Numbered from the stretch's first letter, positions 1 through 9,558 are shown. The stretch is DNA of 64,000 nucleotides from Lewinellaceae bacterium (GCA_020636095.1 JACJYN010000002.1:868001-932000), one strand, 5' to 3'. Notes: generated from the letters alone by a model not told the origin. Program-made: numbers and translations.

Positions 1-49
1 CCTTTTGGTGGTATTTTTAAAATAACTGGAAAAGCTGTGCCTCAATAAC

Positions 50-724
50 TTATACCAGGCTATTGTCATAAGCGATCTTCACCAGGCCGGCGGTATTGCT
101 CACGCCTAGTTTTCGCATGATATTTTTTCGGTGCACACTGACCGTTTGATCACTGATAAACAATGTTTTTGCAATCTCCTTATTGCTCAGGGCCTGGGTA
201 ATAAGCTGCAGAATTTCGAGTTCTCTCTTGGTAAGGCTGTGTTTTTTTACGAAGCGGTCACTCGGCAGGTATCTGGATTGCCGCCCGGTAGCCTTGGCCC
301 GGGGCAGCCCGTTACTCAGGCTAATGCCTTCAGAAACGTAAGTGTTGCCGGAAACAACTTCCCGGATACCGGCAAACAGCGGCTCTATACCTCTGTCTTT
401 CAGCACATAACCGTCAACTCCGGCTTTAAAGGCGCTGCGTATGATCTTGGGCGATTCGTACATCGTCAGCGCCAGGGTAAGTATACTTATTCGGGAATGA
501 TGAATAAACTGGAGTACCTCCAACCCGTCTTTTTCGGGCATATTGAGGTCGAAGATCAGCAGGTCGGCGGCCCTGTGTTTCAACAGGCTGATCAATTCAA
601 GGCCGTTGGTAGCCTCGCCGACGATCTGAAACTGAATGTCACGGGAGTAGCGGCGTAATACGGTTTTCAGGCCCTCAAGAAAGATAGCGTGGTCATCAGC
701 GATGATCGTTTTTACTGTTTGCAT
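50..724 (-). CDS. NarL/FixJ-type response regulator
   Basis: Two-component response regulator of 224 residues that should bind DNA after phosphorylation by a partner histidine kinase. The N-terminal receiver has the acidic pair in IIADDHAIF, the phospho-acceptor Asp in LLIFDLNMPEKDG (about residue 59) and the conserved Lys in YVLKDRG. The C-terminal LuxR-type helix-turn-helix (about 160-220) shows the classical LTKRELEILQLI and SNKEIAKTLFIS signatures. Length is normal for the family. No cognate kinase lies next to it in the window; on its left the window ends. The start at 724 is the only reasonable Met before the receiver. Target genes cannot be inferred. Confidence 0.93.
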   Translation of the reverse strand: MQTVKTIIADDHAIFLEGLKTVLRRYSRDIQFQIVGEATNGLELISLLKHRAADLLIFDLNMPEKDGLEVLQFIHHSRISILTLALTMYESPKIIRSAFKAGVDGYVLKDRGIEPLFAGIREVVSGNTYVSEGISLSNGLPRAKATGRQSRYLPSDRFVKKHSLTKRELEILQLITQALSNKEIAKTLFISDQTVSVHRKNIMRKLGVSNTAGLVKIAYDNSLV

Positions 725-795
725 GGGATATAATTTTGGATATGTAAATGGGATACTTTCGCCTCTTTAAATACACCGGCAATATGTATTAGTTA

Positions 796-876
796 TTTCG
801 GTTTTATGGTGTCCCGGTATTGCGGCCGGAAGCTCACAGGGGCGCTGCAACTGCCTGGCCCAAAAACCATAATGCC
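796..876 (+). repeat. Hairpin repeat, family B, copy 1
   Basis: This stretch of about 81 bp recurs at 48129-48210 in inverted orientation with roughly 90% identity by eye, including the block GTCCCGGTATTGCGGCCGGA. The ends form an imperfect inverted repeat (GTTATTTCGGTTTTATGGT at 792-810 against the reverse complement of 865-883), so the element can fold into a long hairpin. It occupies the spacer between the response regulator and the phosphopantetheinyl transferase (725-1141), where no gene was found. It has no coding capacity and is probably a MITE- or REP-like element. Confidence 0.8.
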
Positions 877-1141
877 GAAGTAACATAATACCTGGACAGG
901 TACGGCAATATAACTTATTCTGCATATCTATGCTCATATTAATTTGCAACGATATACTTGTTATATTTTAATCCAGCCTACATGGACATGGCACAATGTA
1001 GGCTTGCCGGCAAAAAACGTTGAAGGGGGGGTAGACGACTGGCCGAAACTGTTCCGCAAAATTAAAAATATCTGTTAGATAATCAAATCTCAATTACGCC
1101 GGCTATCCGATAACCGGCTGCCTTTATTGGCACAAACAGCT

Positions 1142-1783
1142 CTAAATCAATTGAATGCCATACACCAACATATAATTTTCCAAAAGAAAGTACTTCAACT
1201 GGAACCACGCTTCATACCCCTCTTTGATGATCCGGCCCTTACCCTCTCCCCCTTTCGGATCGTAGGAAAATGGAGTTATATGAATATGGGTACGGAAATC
1301 CAGGGCCCGCCGGCCGTAAGCTTTGTAAAGCGCTTCCTTGCCGCCCCAGTAAATGTGTATATGTTCAATACGGCTTTCCGGCTTGAGGCTGGCTATTTCC
1401 TCCGGCCGCATGAATTTATGCGCCAGGCGCTCGATACGCGGCACCAGATACTGGATGTCAACGCCAGCCGCTACCGGGGCGGCGATGGCGGCCGCCAGTT
1501 CGTGTGAATGGCTGATGGAAATGTGGTGGGCAGAACCTTCCAGATGTGGTTTACCGTATTCATCTTTAAGGAAAAGCCCCCGTTTTTTTCTACCCGACAT
1601 TTGGTGCACCAACTGCCGCGCCGCCAGCCATTCTACCCGACGCCGCCCTTTGATCTGTTCCAGCTGCCGCCGTTCTGCCGTCCCCAGGTTCAGCCGATCC
1701 AGAAACCAGGCTTCTGGTTCCTCAATACGCCAGATGCCCAGTTCCGTTTCTGGTGCTATCTGTTGATGCAGTTGTATCGGCAT
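1142..1783 (-). CDS. 4'-phosphopantetheinyl transferase superfamily protein
   Basis: Probable Sfp/AcpS-superfamily enzyme of 213 residues that moves the phosphopantetheine arm of coenzyme A onto a serine of carrier proteins. The pseudo-dimer signature is complete: HHISISHSHELAAAI (about 87-101), GVDIQ (Mg-binding Asp, about 108-112) and the WGGKEALYKAYG helix (about 146-157) with the Mg-binding Glu and Lys. Start at 1783 gives a normal N-terminus. It is divergent from the WD40 gene, with a short ATTGAATG-like tandem repeat between them. No fatty acid or polyketide synthase is adjacent, so the carrier target is unknown; the acyl-carrier-like protein at 33177 lacks its serine and cannot be a substrate. 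Confidence 0.9.
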   Translation of the reverse strand: MPIQLHQQIAPETELGIWRIEEPEAWFLDRLNLGTAERRQLEQIKGRRRVEWLAARQLVHQMSGRKKRGLFLKDEYGKPHLEGSAHHISISHSHELAAAIAAPVAAGVDIQYLVPRIERLAHKFMRPEEIASLKPESRIEHIHIYWGGKEALYKAYGRRALDFRTHIHITPFSYDPKGGEGKGRIIKEGYEAWFQLKYFLLENYMLVYGIQLI

Positions 1784-1785
1784 AT

Positions 1786-1815
1786 TGAATGATTGAATGA
1801 TTGATTGATTGAATG
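1786..1815. repeat. Short degenerate tandem repeat (TGATTGAA-like)
   Basis: A run of four to five copies of the word TGATTGA(A) lies exactly between the divergent starts of the phosphopantetheinyl transferase and the WD40 gene. A similar run of GAATAAAT words lies upstream of dnaE at 25870-25918. It may be slippage-prone promoter spacer; no function can be assigned. Confidence 0.6.
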
Positions 1816-1867
1816 CAAAACCAAAAGTAAGGAATATCTGTTTTTTGCTAGAAACGAAAACGAAAAC

Positions 1868-2791
1868 ATGCCTGAACTAACCGCGCGAAAGACAGCACAG
1901 CTCACCGGCCACAATGCCTCGGTCTTTGCCCTGGGGCAGGGCCCGAATGCAGATGGATTCTTTTCCGGAGCCGGTGACGGCTGGATCGTCCATTGGGCGC
2001 TGGACAACCCCGAGGTGGGGCGCCTGGCCGCCAAGGTGGACAGCCGGATATTCTCCCTGCTTTACCTGCCGGAGTGGAGTAAAGTTCTGGCCGGCAACAT
2101 GAATGGCGGCCTGCACTGGATACAACTGGATGAACCGGAAAAAACCCGCAACATCGCTCACCATCAGAAGGGCGTTTTCGATATCCTCAGAATTGGCCCT
2201 TTCGTTTACACAGCCGGCGGCCAGGGGCTGCTGACGCGCTGGGCTGCCGCTGAAAGCCGAAGCCTGGAAAGCATTCAGCTCAGCAACCAAAGCCTGCGGT
2301 GCCTGGCTTACTGCCCGCAACGCGGGGAACTGGCGGCCGGCGCCAGCGACCGGGCCATCTACTTACTGGATGCCGATAGCCTCCAGGTGCGCCACCGCCT
2401 GGCCAATGCTCACGACAATTCCGTCTTCACCCTGCACTACACCCCCGACGGGGGCCACCTGCTGAGTGGCGGCCGGGACGCTATGCTCAAAGTTTGGAGC
2501 CTGGCCAATGAACCCAAACTGCACTCGGCGCAGCCGGCTCACTGGTACACCATCAACAGTATCGCCTTCCACCCCGAGGGCCGCTGGTTTGCCACCGGCA
2601 GCCGTGACCGCACCATCAAACTATGGGACGCACAAACCTTCGAACTACTCAAAGTACTGGACACCAGCCGCGATGGCGGCCACATCAATTCGGTCAACCG
2701 GCTCTTCTGGCATCCCTACCGCAATTCCCTTATCTCCGCCAGCGATGACCGGACGATGATCGTGTGGGAGGTGGAAGAATCTGCATCCTGA
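1868..2791 (+). CDS. Seven-repeat WD40 beta-propeller protein
   Basis: Cytoplasmic WD40 protein of about 307 residues from Met 1868 (MPELTARKTAQLTGHN). The reading frame is open upstream to 1805, but that extension (IECKTKSKEYLFF) does not look like propeller. Seven repeats fit one closed propeller. The last three are the most canonical, ending in LKVWSLA, IKLWDAQT and MIVWEVEE, with GSRDRTIKLWD a textbook blade. There is no signal peptide or membrane segment. Such proteins serve as protein-binding scaffolds; the partner is not evident. The GH113-like lipoprotein follows 67 bp downstream on the same strand and may be co-transcribed. Confidence 0.88.
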   Translation: MPELTARKTAQLTGHNASVFALGQGPNADGFFSGAGDGWIVHWALDNPEVGRLAAKVDSRIFSLLYLPEWSKVLAGNMNGGLHWIQLDEPEKTRNIAHHQKGVFDILRIGPFVYTAGGQGLLTRWAAAESRSLESIQLSNQSLRCLAYCPQRGELAAGASDRAIYLLDADSLQVRHRLANAHDNSVFTLHYTPDGGHLLSGGRDAMLKVWSLANEPKLHSAQPAHWYTINSIAFHPEGRWFATGSRDRTIKLWDAQTFELLKVLDTSRDGGHINSVNRLFWHPYRNSLISASDDRTMIVWEVEESAS

Positions 2792-2858
2792 TCATTTTTA
2801 TGATATTTGTGCAACTTTGGGAGTATTATCTAACGATCACCCAAAAGAAGGCCACCCA

Positions 2859-4730
2859 ATGAGAAAAGTATTGTTCTGCCTCGCCCTGCTGAGCTGCTTG
2901 TCCTGCCAGCCCCAGCCGGCCTCCAATATGGCGGCTAAGGCCACCCCCTCCTCTACCCTTCCCAGCCGGGATAGCCTGGCCGGCCATTTTCAGGATGGCC
3001 ACCGCCCGCTGATGGGCGAATTCGATGAAAAAAGCTGGGAACCGGACGAGCAAACCGAATTCAATTTCACCGAGGCTAAGGATACAACCATAAACAGGCA
3101 GTATTTTGATTTCATCCTCCATCAGGTGCCTCCGGCAGCGGAATCTACCCTACGCCTCATGGAAGCCTGTGAGGCCCATGCCGCCCGGGCCGTAGCCTTC
3201 TGCCGGCAGCCTCCGCCGGCCCGGGCCATCCCCTGTCATCTATACCCTTCTCTGGAACAAAAAGGCCTGCGCCTGAACAATACCCAGCCTTCACAGGTAG
3301 ATTTCAGCCAGGGCGCCGCCTATTTGGTGGCCAACGAGATCTTTCAGGGACAGCATGCCGGTTCAGAAAATGCGCTTCTGCTGCGCAGCCTGCTCGGCCA
3401 GCCTAAGCTCCAGGCGCTGGAGTGGGGCCTGTCCTTGTACTTCACTACCAACTGGCAGAAAAAAGGCTACGCCTACTGGGCGAACCGGCTCTATCAATCG
3501 GGCAATGCCGTTCCCGTTTCTGAAATGCTGGACAACGACAAGCTGACACAGGAATCTCCCCTGGTGATGAGCTGCCTGGCCGCTTCCTTTGTCGATTTCC
3601 TGATCAACTACTGGGGGCAGGAAACTTTTCTGGAACGCTACGCCTCCTGGCAACCCGAGGCAAAGGAAATCCGCCAACTGGAAGCGCGCTGGCATCGCTA
3701 CCTCTCTCAACCCCAAACCCAGCCTCCCCGTACGCTATCGCTACAGGGCAAGCAGCCTCAACCCCTCCCCTACCTCAAAGGCTTCAACTTTGCCCACGAA
3801 GGCTACGCCATATACAACGGCTACGGCTCAGCCCTGGCCGCCGGGTCGCTAAGGCAACTGCAAGGACTGGGGGCCAATGCCGTGGCCATCGTACCTTATT
3901 CCTACATGAGGGATGCCCAGGCGCCTACGCCCCTGCCTTTCATGTCCAGAGCGGGCTCCGAAACGGATGAAGGGGTGATCCACGACGCTTTCGTGGCGCG
4001 ACAACTCGGTATTAAAACCGTCCTGAAACCCCAGATTTGGCTGGGCGGCGGCAGCTGGCCGGGTGATGTGGAAATGCAGAACGAGGCCGGCTGGCAGCAG
4101 TTTTTCGATCACTACTACCGCTGGATGCGCCACTACGCTTTACTCGCGGAGATGAATGACATGGACCTGCTCTGTATCGGTGTGGAATTTGCCAAAGCAA
4201 CCCTGCAACGCGAAGCGGACTGGCGAAATCTCATTCACAAGCTGCGCGGCATTTATTCGGGCCCCTTGACTTACTCCGCCAACTGGGGGCAAGAGTTCGA
4301 AAACCTCCGGTTTTGGGATGAGCTGGACTATATCGGCCTGAACTGTTACTATCCGCTCAGCCAGAGCGAAACCCCTTCGGATGAAGAACTGAGCGCCGCC
4401 TTCCACCGGGTGCTGCACCTGGCCGAACGCGTAAGCCGCCAATACGACAAGCCGCTGATCTTCACCGAGATCGGATTCACCAGCACGCCCACACCCTGGG
4501 TCACCCCCCATAAGGACCGCGACGGGGCGCCCTATAACGAGGAAGCCCAGGGGCGCTGCTACCGGATCGTTATGGAAAACCTGCGGAGCGAAACGGACTG
4601 GTGTAAGGGCATCTTGTGGTGGAAATACCCAACCGACCAGAGCCATGGCGGATCGGGCAACACGGGTTTTACCCCCAACGGCAAACCGGCGGAAGGGGTG
4701 GTGAAGGAGTGGTTTGGGAAGTTGCCTTGA
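2859..4730 (+). CDS. GH113-like (beta-mannanase-type) TIM-barrel lipoprotein
   Basis: Lipoprotein of about 623 residues from Met 2859 (MRKVLFCLALLSCLSC), a short signal followed by a lipobox cysteine; the in-frame extension to 2817 is not signal-like. The N-terminal half (about 30-300) is a poorly recognisable helical region resembling a peptidase-like or structural domain. The C-terminal half (about 310-620) is a TIM barrel of the GH113/GTA-like type. LLCIGVEFAKA supplies the probable acid/base Glu and LIFTEIGF the probable nucleophile Glu; YIGLNCYYPL and GILWWKYP are also typical barrel strands. The family cleaves beta-1,4-mannan-type glycans. The adjacent hybrid regulator (start 124 bp downstream) is the class that senses oligosaccharides, so a linked sensing/hydrolysis role is plausible but inferred. 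Confidence 0.75.
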   Translation: MRKVLFCLALLSCLSCQPQPASNMAAKATPSSTLPSRDSLAGHFQDGHRPLMGEFDEKSWEPDEQTEFNFTEAKDTTINRQYFDFILHQVPPAAESTLRLMEACEAHAARAVAFCRQPPPARAIPCHLYPSLEQKGLRLNNTQPSQVDFSQGAAYLVANEIFQGQHAGSENALLLRSLLGQPKLQALEWGLSLYFTTNWQKKGYAYWANRLYQSGNAVPVSEMLDNDKLTQESPLVMSCLAASFVDFLINYWGQETFLERYASWQPEAKEIRQLEARWHRYLSQPQTQPPRTLSLQGKQPQPLPYLKGFNFAHEGYAIYNGYGSALAAGSLRQLQGLGANAVAIVPYSYMRDAQAPTPLPFMSRAGSETDEGVIHDAFVARQLGIKTVLKPQIWLGGGSWPGDVEMQNEAGWQQFFDHYYRWMRHYALLAEMNDMDLLCIGVEFAKATLQREADWRNLIHKLRGIYSGPLTYSANWGQEFENLRFWDELDYIGLNCYYPLSQSETPSDEELSAAFHRVLHLAERVSRQYDKPLIFTEIGFTSTPTPWVTPHKDRDGAPYNEEAQGRCYRIVMENLRSETDWCKGILWWKYPTDQSHGGSGNTGFTPNGKPAEGVVKEWFGKLP

Positions 4731-4853
4731 GGGCTTTTACTCAGATCAACATTTTTAGCACATGTTCTTATTTCTCCATATATTTACATAACTTTAAACT
4801 GATAGCCCTGTTTTAACCGAGGACGACTAACAGACTATGCACAATTTCACCCC

Positions 4854-7800
4854 ATGAACAATTTCAATCATTGGGTCAAACTCCCGGCACTTTGGCTTTG
4901 GCTATTGCCTCATCTATTGTTTTCGCCCGCCTCAGGCCAGGAATACCTCGTATCTGTGCAGCACTACTCTGTGCCGCAGGGCTTATCCAATCAATACATC
5001 CAGCATAGCCTCCAGGATCGGCGGGGGTTGATCTGGGCAGCCACCCGCTTCGGGTTGAACCGCTTCGATGGCTTTGATTTTCAGCAATATACGCTGGAAG
5101 AGAACAGCCTCCGCTCCAACGATTGCGAACAGATCGCCGAGGATCGCAACGGGTTGCTCTGGCTGGCCTGCCTGGCGCCGCCGCCGGGGCCCATACAGTT
5201 AATCGATATTTTCGATCCTGTCACCGAAAAGGTAACGCCTCTGGAGGCGCTGCTTCAGCCTCCTTTTTCCGGTGTCGACATCGCTGAGCTCCAGTCTGAT
5301 CCTTCGGGAAATATTTTTATCCTGCTTCAGGACGGGCAGGTGTATCGCTACGATGGCAAGGCCTTTACCCGCCCGCTGAATTATATGGCCGGCGGGCCGC
5401 TCCAACTCGCAGTTTCCAACCGGGGGCAGGCAGCGCTACTCAATAAGGACAAGGCCATCCTGTTCGATTCCCTGGGAAAAATCCTCCATCAGGCCTCGCT
5501 TCCCGAAGCCGCTGATTTCATCCGCGCCGGAAAAGATCAATTTTGGGTGGGAAAGCACCATCCCGGAGAAGGGCCTTCTCTTTGGGCCATCCGGCCGGGG
5601 CAGGCGCCTCAGCCGGTTTATTTTCGCGACGCCAGCGGCCAGCCTGTTGAATACGACTGGAGGGGTGGCTTTAACAACCCTGTTTATCCGGATGCCGAAG
5701 GGCGTTGGTGGGTTTTTGCCAACGAACGGCTGCTCCTATTTGATCCGGAAGGGACATTCCTCTGCGATATTTCTTCCGCTGTGAAAGACACCTGGCTTCC
5801 CTTTCCCGTTTACATTTCTTTTGGCCGCCGCCATACTGCCTGGGTGGGCACGCACAATGGCCTTTTTTCGATTTCGGTTGAAAAAAATCCGTTCACCATC
5901 TACCTTAAGCCCGAAGGCCTGGCCGATACCCGGGGGATCACAGAAGATAAAAAAGGCAACTTATACATCGTTCAGAGCGGAGAAGTATGGAAAAAACCTC
6001 CATCCGGCGGCTTAGCCAAACTGAACCTTCCCGCCTGGGTGGCAGCTGCCCGGGACAATCAGGGCAGGCTCTGGTTTGGCGATTACAGTTATATGGTGCA
6101 TTGCTATGACCCGGTTTCCGGAGAAAAAACTACTTTTTATCCCCCCGGCGCCGCCGGCAAGCACGTTCATAACGGAGCCCGTGCCCTTCTGCCGGACACC
6201 CGGTCCGGCCGCATCTGGGTAGGAACCGAGTTGGAAGGCCTGGCGTTTATTGACACAGTGAAAAAATGCATTGTTCCCTATACCGCCTACAACGATTTTC
6301 AACACCTTCGGCAGGCCACCATTCATTGCTTTTTTCAGGACGAGTCAGGCATCTGGATAGGCACCCGGCAAGGAGTATACCAGCTCGGCCCCGCCAAAGG
6401 CGTAGTGGCGGAATACAGTCGGCGCACCGGCCAACTGCCGCACGACGACATTTTACATATCCACAAGGATAAGCAGGGTATCTTTTGGCTGGCCTCCGGC
6501 GGCGGCGGCCTCATCCGCTGGGATCAAGACAGTGGAACCTACCGGCAATTCACACGGCGGGACGGTTTGTCACACAACATCGTCTACGCCGTTTACGAAG
6601 ATGAATACCAGCAGCTTTGGCTGCCCAGCCATTACGGGCTGATGCGCTTCGACAAGCAAAGCTTCCAGGTTCATACCTACCTGCCCCGGGACGGGCTGCC
6701 GCATGAAGAGTTTAACTTTACCTCTCACTACCAGGCAGCTGATGGCCGCTTGTATTTCGGAGGCCTCCGGGGCGTTATTTCCTTCTATCCGAAAAACCTA
6801 TACCGGGAAGAACCCCCAGCCAGCCCCGGCCTGGGCGTCAGCCAATACCTCGAACTGGACGGCGCCACCGGCGCTTTTCTTGATAAAACGGCGGAATTGC
6901 TGACTACCAAAGAGATTCGGCTGGCGCCCAAAAACAAATCCTTCCTTTTAAAAATAGTATTTCCGGATTACCAAAGCCCCCGGGACAACCGCTTTGCCTA
7001 TCGCCTGGAAGGCGTGAACGATGTTTGGAATTTCCAGGAGGATAACACCATTCGGGTGAACAGCCTGCCCTACGGTTCGTATACCCTGCACGTTAAAGCC
7101 CAGGGCGCCAACGGGCGCTGGTCCGCCCGCGAACTGAGCCTGCCCCTGACAGTGGCTCGCCCTTTCTATCTCCGCCGGTGGTTCCTGGCTGCCTGTTTCG
7201 CGATAGCCGCAGCCTTCGCCTGGTGGAGGATAAGCGCCCTTAAACTAGCTGCCCGCAAACTGGAAGCCGAGGTAAAAAAGCGCACCCATACAATCGAACA
7301 GGACAAACAGCTAATTGAAAAACAGGCGGCCGAATTGCGGCAACTGGACGAGCTCAAGTCCCGCTTCTTTGCCAACATGGCCCATGAACTGCGCACCCCT
7401 CTTACCCTGATTCTAAGCCCCCTGAAAAGGATGCTCAAAGAAACGGGCCTGGACAACCGTACCTTTACCACGCTGAAACTCATCCAGAGCAACGCCAACA
7501 GCCTGCTGCGCCTGGTTGAAGAAATCCTGGACATGAACAAGTTGGAGGCTCAACGACTGGAGCTGAAAGAAACGCCGGCTGCCTTCTACCCTCTGATGCG
7601 CCGGCTGGTGTCTACCTTCGAATCGCATGCCCAGGCCAACGGCGTCAAACTGCTGTTCGACTATCAGCCGGAGAAGTACCTCCAGTTGCAGCTCGATGCT
7701 CAAAAGTTGGAACACGTGTTGTTCAACCTGCTTTCCAACGCGCTGAAGTTTACGCCCCGCGATGGCAAAGTGCTTGTTACTGTAAAGGAGGCAGGCAATA

Positions 7801-9035
7801 CTATGCGTATCATCGTGGCCGATACCGGCTGCGGCATTCATCCGGATGACCTGCCGCGCGTTTTTGTGCGGTTTTATCAAGCCTCCCCCAGCCCTCCCAA
7901 AGGGGAGGAGTCAGCAGAAAAGCCCCTCTCCGGCGGGCTCTTTGGTGAGGCTTCCCCCCTTCGGAGGGATCAAGAGGGGCTTGGCGGCGCCGGCATCGGC
8001 CTGGCCATTGCCAGCGAATACGCCCGACTCATGGGCGGTTGCCTGAGCGTGAAAAGCCAACTCGGCGAGGGCAGCACTTTTATTTTTGAATTTCCCAAAA
8101 AAGAAGTGTTCGGCGCCGTTCAGCGTTCCCAGTTCGAAGAGGAAGATTCCAGGCCGAACCCACAACGAATAACACACAACCAACAACTGGCAACCAACAG
8201 CGATCAACTTCCTGGTATTCTAGTCGTCGAAGACAACAGCGACATGCGTCGTTTCTTGCTGGAAGTACTTTCGCCCTATTACAAAGTGGCCCCCGTCACA
8301 AACGGCGCAGAAGCCCTGGCCATTTTGCAGGAAGAACCCATCCACCAGAAACTGGAAACCATTAACTTGATCCTAACCGACCTCATGATGCCCGAAATGG
8401 ATGGCTACAGCCTTTTGGAAACCCTCAAAGCGGACGCTCGCTGGCAGCATACGCCCGTTATCGTTCTGACCGCCCGGGCAAGCTTGGCCGACCGCCTGTC
8501 CGCCTTGCGCATGGGGGTCGACGATTATCTGGCCAAGCCTTTCGACACTGAAGAACTGCTGGCGCGGGCCGCCAACCTGATCCAAAACTACCAGGAACGC
8601 CAGGAGTGGCGCCGCAAACAAACTGCCGAAACCGGGGGCGGAGGAGGCATTCAAGTGCAGTTTCCTAAACTGGAACAGCTCCTCCAATCCGAAGGCCGCC
8701 AGCCCGTTGACCAGCAATGGCTGGAAAAGGTCGAAAAAACCGCCTTTAAACAGGCTGGGGATCCCGAGTTCAGCCCCAGGATTCTCGCGGATGAACTCGA
8801 TCTCAGCAGCCGCCAGTTGCTGCGCAAACTCAAACAGCTCACCGGCATGACCATCGCCGATTACCTGCGCGAGATTCGCCTGCAAAAGGCCCGCCAAATG
8901 CTCGAACGAAAAGCCTGCTCCACCGTCGCCGAAGCCTGCTACGCCGTCGGCCTGTCCAGCCCCAAACACTTTACCCGCATCTTCCGCCAGCGCTTCGGCA
9001 AAAACCCTTCCGATTATCTCAATGAGAATGGATAG
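4854..9035 (+). CDS. Hybrid two-component sensor/regulator (propeller, Y_Y_Y, kinase, receiver, AraC)
   Basis: A 1393-residue one-protein two-component system of the kind Bacteroidota use to sense breakdown products of glycans. In order: signal peptide (about 1-28, ending SGQ), periplasmic two-bladed propeller repeats (about 30-660, e.g. DRRGLIWAATRFGLNRFDG), Y_Y_Y domain (about 690-765), membrane helix (about 772-795), HisKA with phospho-His about 844 in MAHELRTP, HATPase with GIGLAIASEYARLMGG, receiver with Asp about 1176 in LTDLMMPEMDG, and a C-terminal AraC HTH (about 1290-1393). The ATP lid between RFYQ and GGAGIGLA is about 27 residues too long and is encoded by palindromic DNA (see 7880-7990). 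It lies next to a GH113-like lipoprotein, a likely regulon member. Confidence 0.95.
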   Translation: MNNFNHWVKLPALWLWLLPHLLFSPASGQEYLVSVQHYSVPQGLSNQYIQHSLQDRRGLIWAATRFGLNRFDGFDFQQYTLEENSLRSNDCEQIAEDRNGLLWLACLAPPPGPIQLIDIFDPVTEKVTPLEALLQPPFSGVDIAELQSDPSGNIFILLQDGQVYRYDGKAFTRPLNYMAGGPLQLAVSNRGQAALLNKDKAILFDSLGKILHQASLPEAADFIRAGKDQFWVGKHHPGEGPSLWAIRPGQAPQPVYFRDASGQPVEYDWRGGFNNPVYPDAEGRWWVFANERLLLFDPEGTFLCDISSAVKDTWLPFPVYISFGRRHTAWVGTHNGLFSISVEKNPFTIYLKPEGLADTRGITEDKKGNLYIVQSGEVWKKPPSGGLAKLNLPAWVAAARDNQGRLWFGDYSYMVHCYDPVSGEKTTFYPPGAAGKHVHNGARALLPDTRSGRIWVGTELEGLAFIDTVKKCIVPYTAYNDFQHLRQATIHCFFQDESGIWIGTRQGVYQLGPAKGVVAEYSRRTGQLPHDDILHIHKDKQGIFWLASGGGGLIRWDQDSGTYRQFTRRDGLSHNIVYAVYEDEYQQLWLPSHYGLMRFDKQSFQVHTYLPRDGLPHEEFNFTSHYQAADGRLYFGGLRGVISFYPKNLYREEPPASPGLGVSQYLELDGATGAFLDKTAELLTTKEIRLAPKNKSFLLKIVFPDYQSPRDNRFAYRLEGVNDVWNFQEDNTIRVNSLPYGSYTLHVKAQGANGRWSARELSLPLTVARPFYLRRWFLAACFAIAAAFAWWRISALKLAARKLEAEVKKRTHTIEQDKQLIEKQAAELRQLDELKSRFFANMAHELRTPLTLILSPLKRMLKETGLDNRTFTTLKLIQSNANSLLRLVEEILDMNKLEAQRLELKETPAAFYPLMRRLVSTFESHAQANGVKLLFDYQPEKYLQLQLDAQKLEHVLFNLLSNALKFTPRDGKVLVTVKEAGNTMRIIVADTGCGIHPDDLPRVFVRFYQASPSPPKGEESAEKPLSGGLFGEASPLRRDQEGLGGAGIGLAIASEYARLMGGCLSVKSQLGEGSTFIFEFPKKEVFGAVQRSQFEEEDSRPNPQRITHNQQLATNSDQLPGILVVEDNSDMRRFLLEVLSPYYKVAPVTNGAEALAILQEEPIHQKLETINLILTDLMMPEMDGYSLLETLKADARWQHTPVIVLTARASLADRLSALRMGVDDYLAKPFDTEELLARAANLIQNYQERQEWRRKQTAETGGGGGIQVQFPKLEQLLQSEGRQPVDQQWLEKVEKTAFKQAGDPEFSPRILADELDLSSRQLLRKLKQLTGMTIADYLREIRLQKARQMLERKACSTVAEACYAVGLSSPKHFTRIFRQRFGKNPSDYLNENG
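7880..7990 (+). repeat. In-frame palindromic insertion in the kinase ATP lid
   Basis: This GC-rich stretch inside the histidine kinase has a perfect 10-bp inverted repeat (AAGCCCCTCT at 7920-7929, AGAGGGGCTT at 7973-7982), a smaller hairpin to its left (CCTCCC-AAAG-GGGAGG) and CCCT-TCGG-AGGG within it. It encodes a low-complexity peptide rich in Ser, Pro, Gly and Glu where related kinases have about ten residues. The frame is kept, so the kinase may still work. It looks like a short palindromic repeat that inserted into coding DNA. Confidence 0.7.
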
Positions 9036-9330
9036 GTAATCATACAACAATATAGCCCCACGTCCATTCCCCTACCCTGAAATGTCGAATCCGCTACCCA
9101 TGTCGGCCCAGTACCCCAAGATTGTCGAGCCTGGCGCCATCGGCCCCGGTATCTTTGTGCGCGGGCAGAAAGAGCTTATGTTTAACATAACTTAATTTGA
9201 CCGATTCTTACCCTCACTATGCCCGGCTGGCCCCCCATCCCATGAACTAACCTGCCCCCCGATAGTAAAGTTTGTTTGGATGCCATACCTGCTCGTTCCG
9301 CCGGGCAAGTAGGATTTTTTTGGGCCTGGC

Positions 9331-9496
9331 CTAGTGCTCTGTAACATAAGTTTGATCGAAGAATTTCGAGTCTATTTTTTTCGGTATCAAGGCACGACGA
9401 CCGACCATAGCCTAAGCTACGGAAGGAAGGAGCAACGCAGCATGGCCGTAAAAGAGCCCAAAGAATTGGTTAAGAATTTCGTTCCCGGCGCACTAG
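9331..9496. repeat. Inverted-repeat element, family A, copy 1
   Basis: The right part (9388-9496) matches 30337-30445 over 109 bp with only two differences seen (A/G near 9394 and G/C near 9462). The left end, TAGTGCTCTGTAACATAA (9332-9349), resembles the end of the element at 19501 (15 of 18 bases). The right end reads as the reverse complement of CTAGTGCGCCGGGAACGAA. The element sits in the 523-bp spacer upstream of the M43 protease; the reading frame that runs through it into the protease is accidental. The rest of the spacer (9036-9330) shows no recognisable feature. Confidence 0.8.
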
Positions 9497-9558
9497 CACT
9501 CGATGGCGGATTTTCCAATAATAAAAATAATTTTTCAACCTGCACAATTTTTACTTTT

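Noticed and set aside
767..949. 60-codon minus-strand frame in the first spacer
   Set aside because: Mostly lies on the repeated hairpin element 796-876, so it is not a gene.
7166..7540. Minus-strand frames inside the hybrid kinase gene
   Set aside because: Shadows of the strongly supported plus-strand coding frame; no family features.
9334..9558. N-terminal extension of the M43 protease frame
   Set aside because: It runs through a mobile repeat element and ends before a perfect signal peptide at Met 9559.
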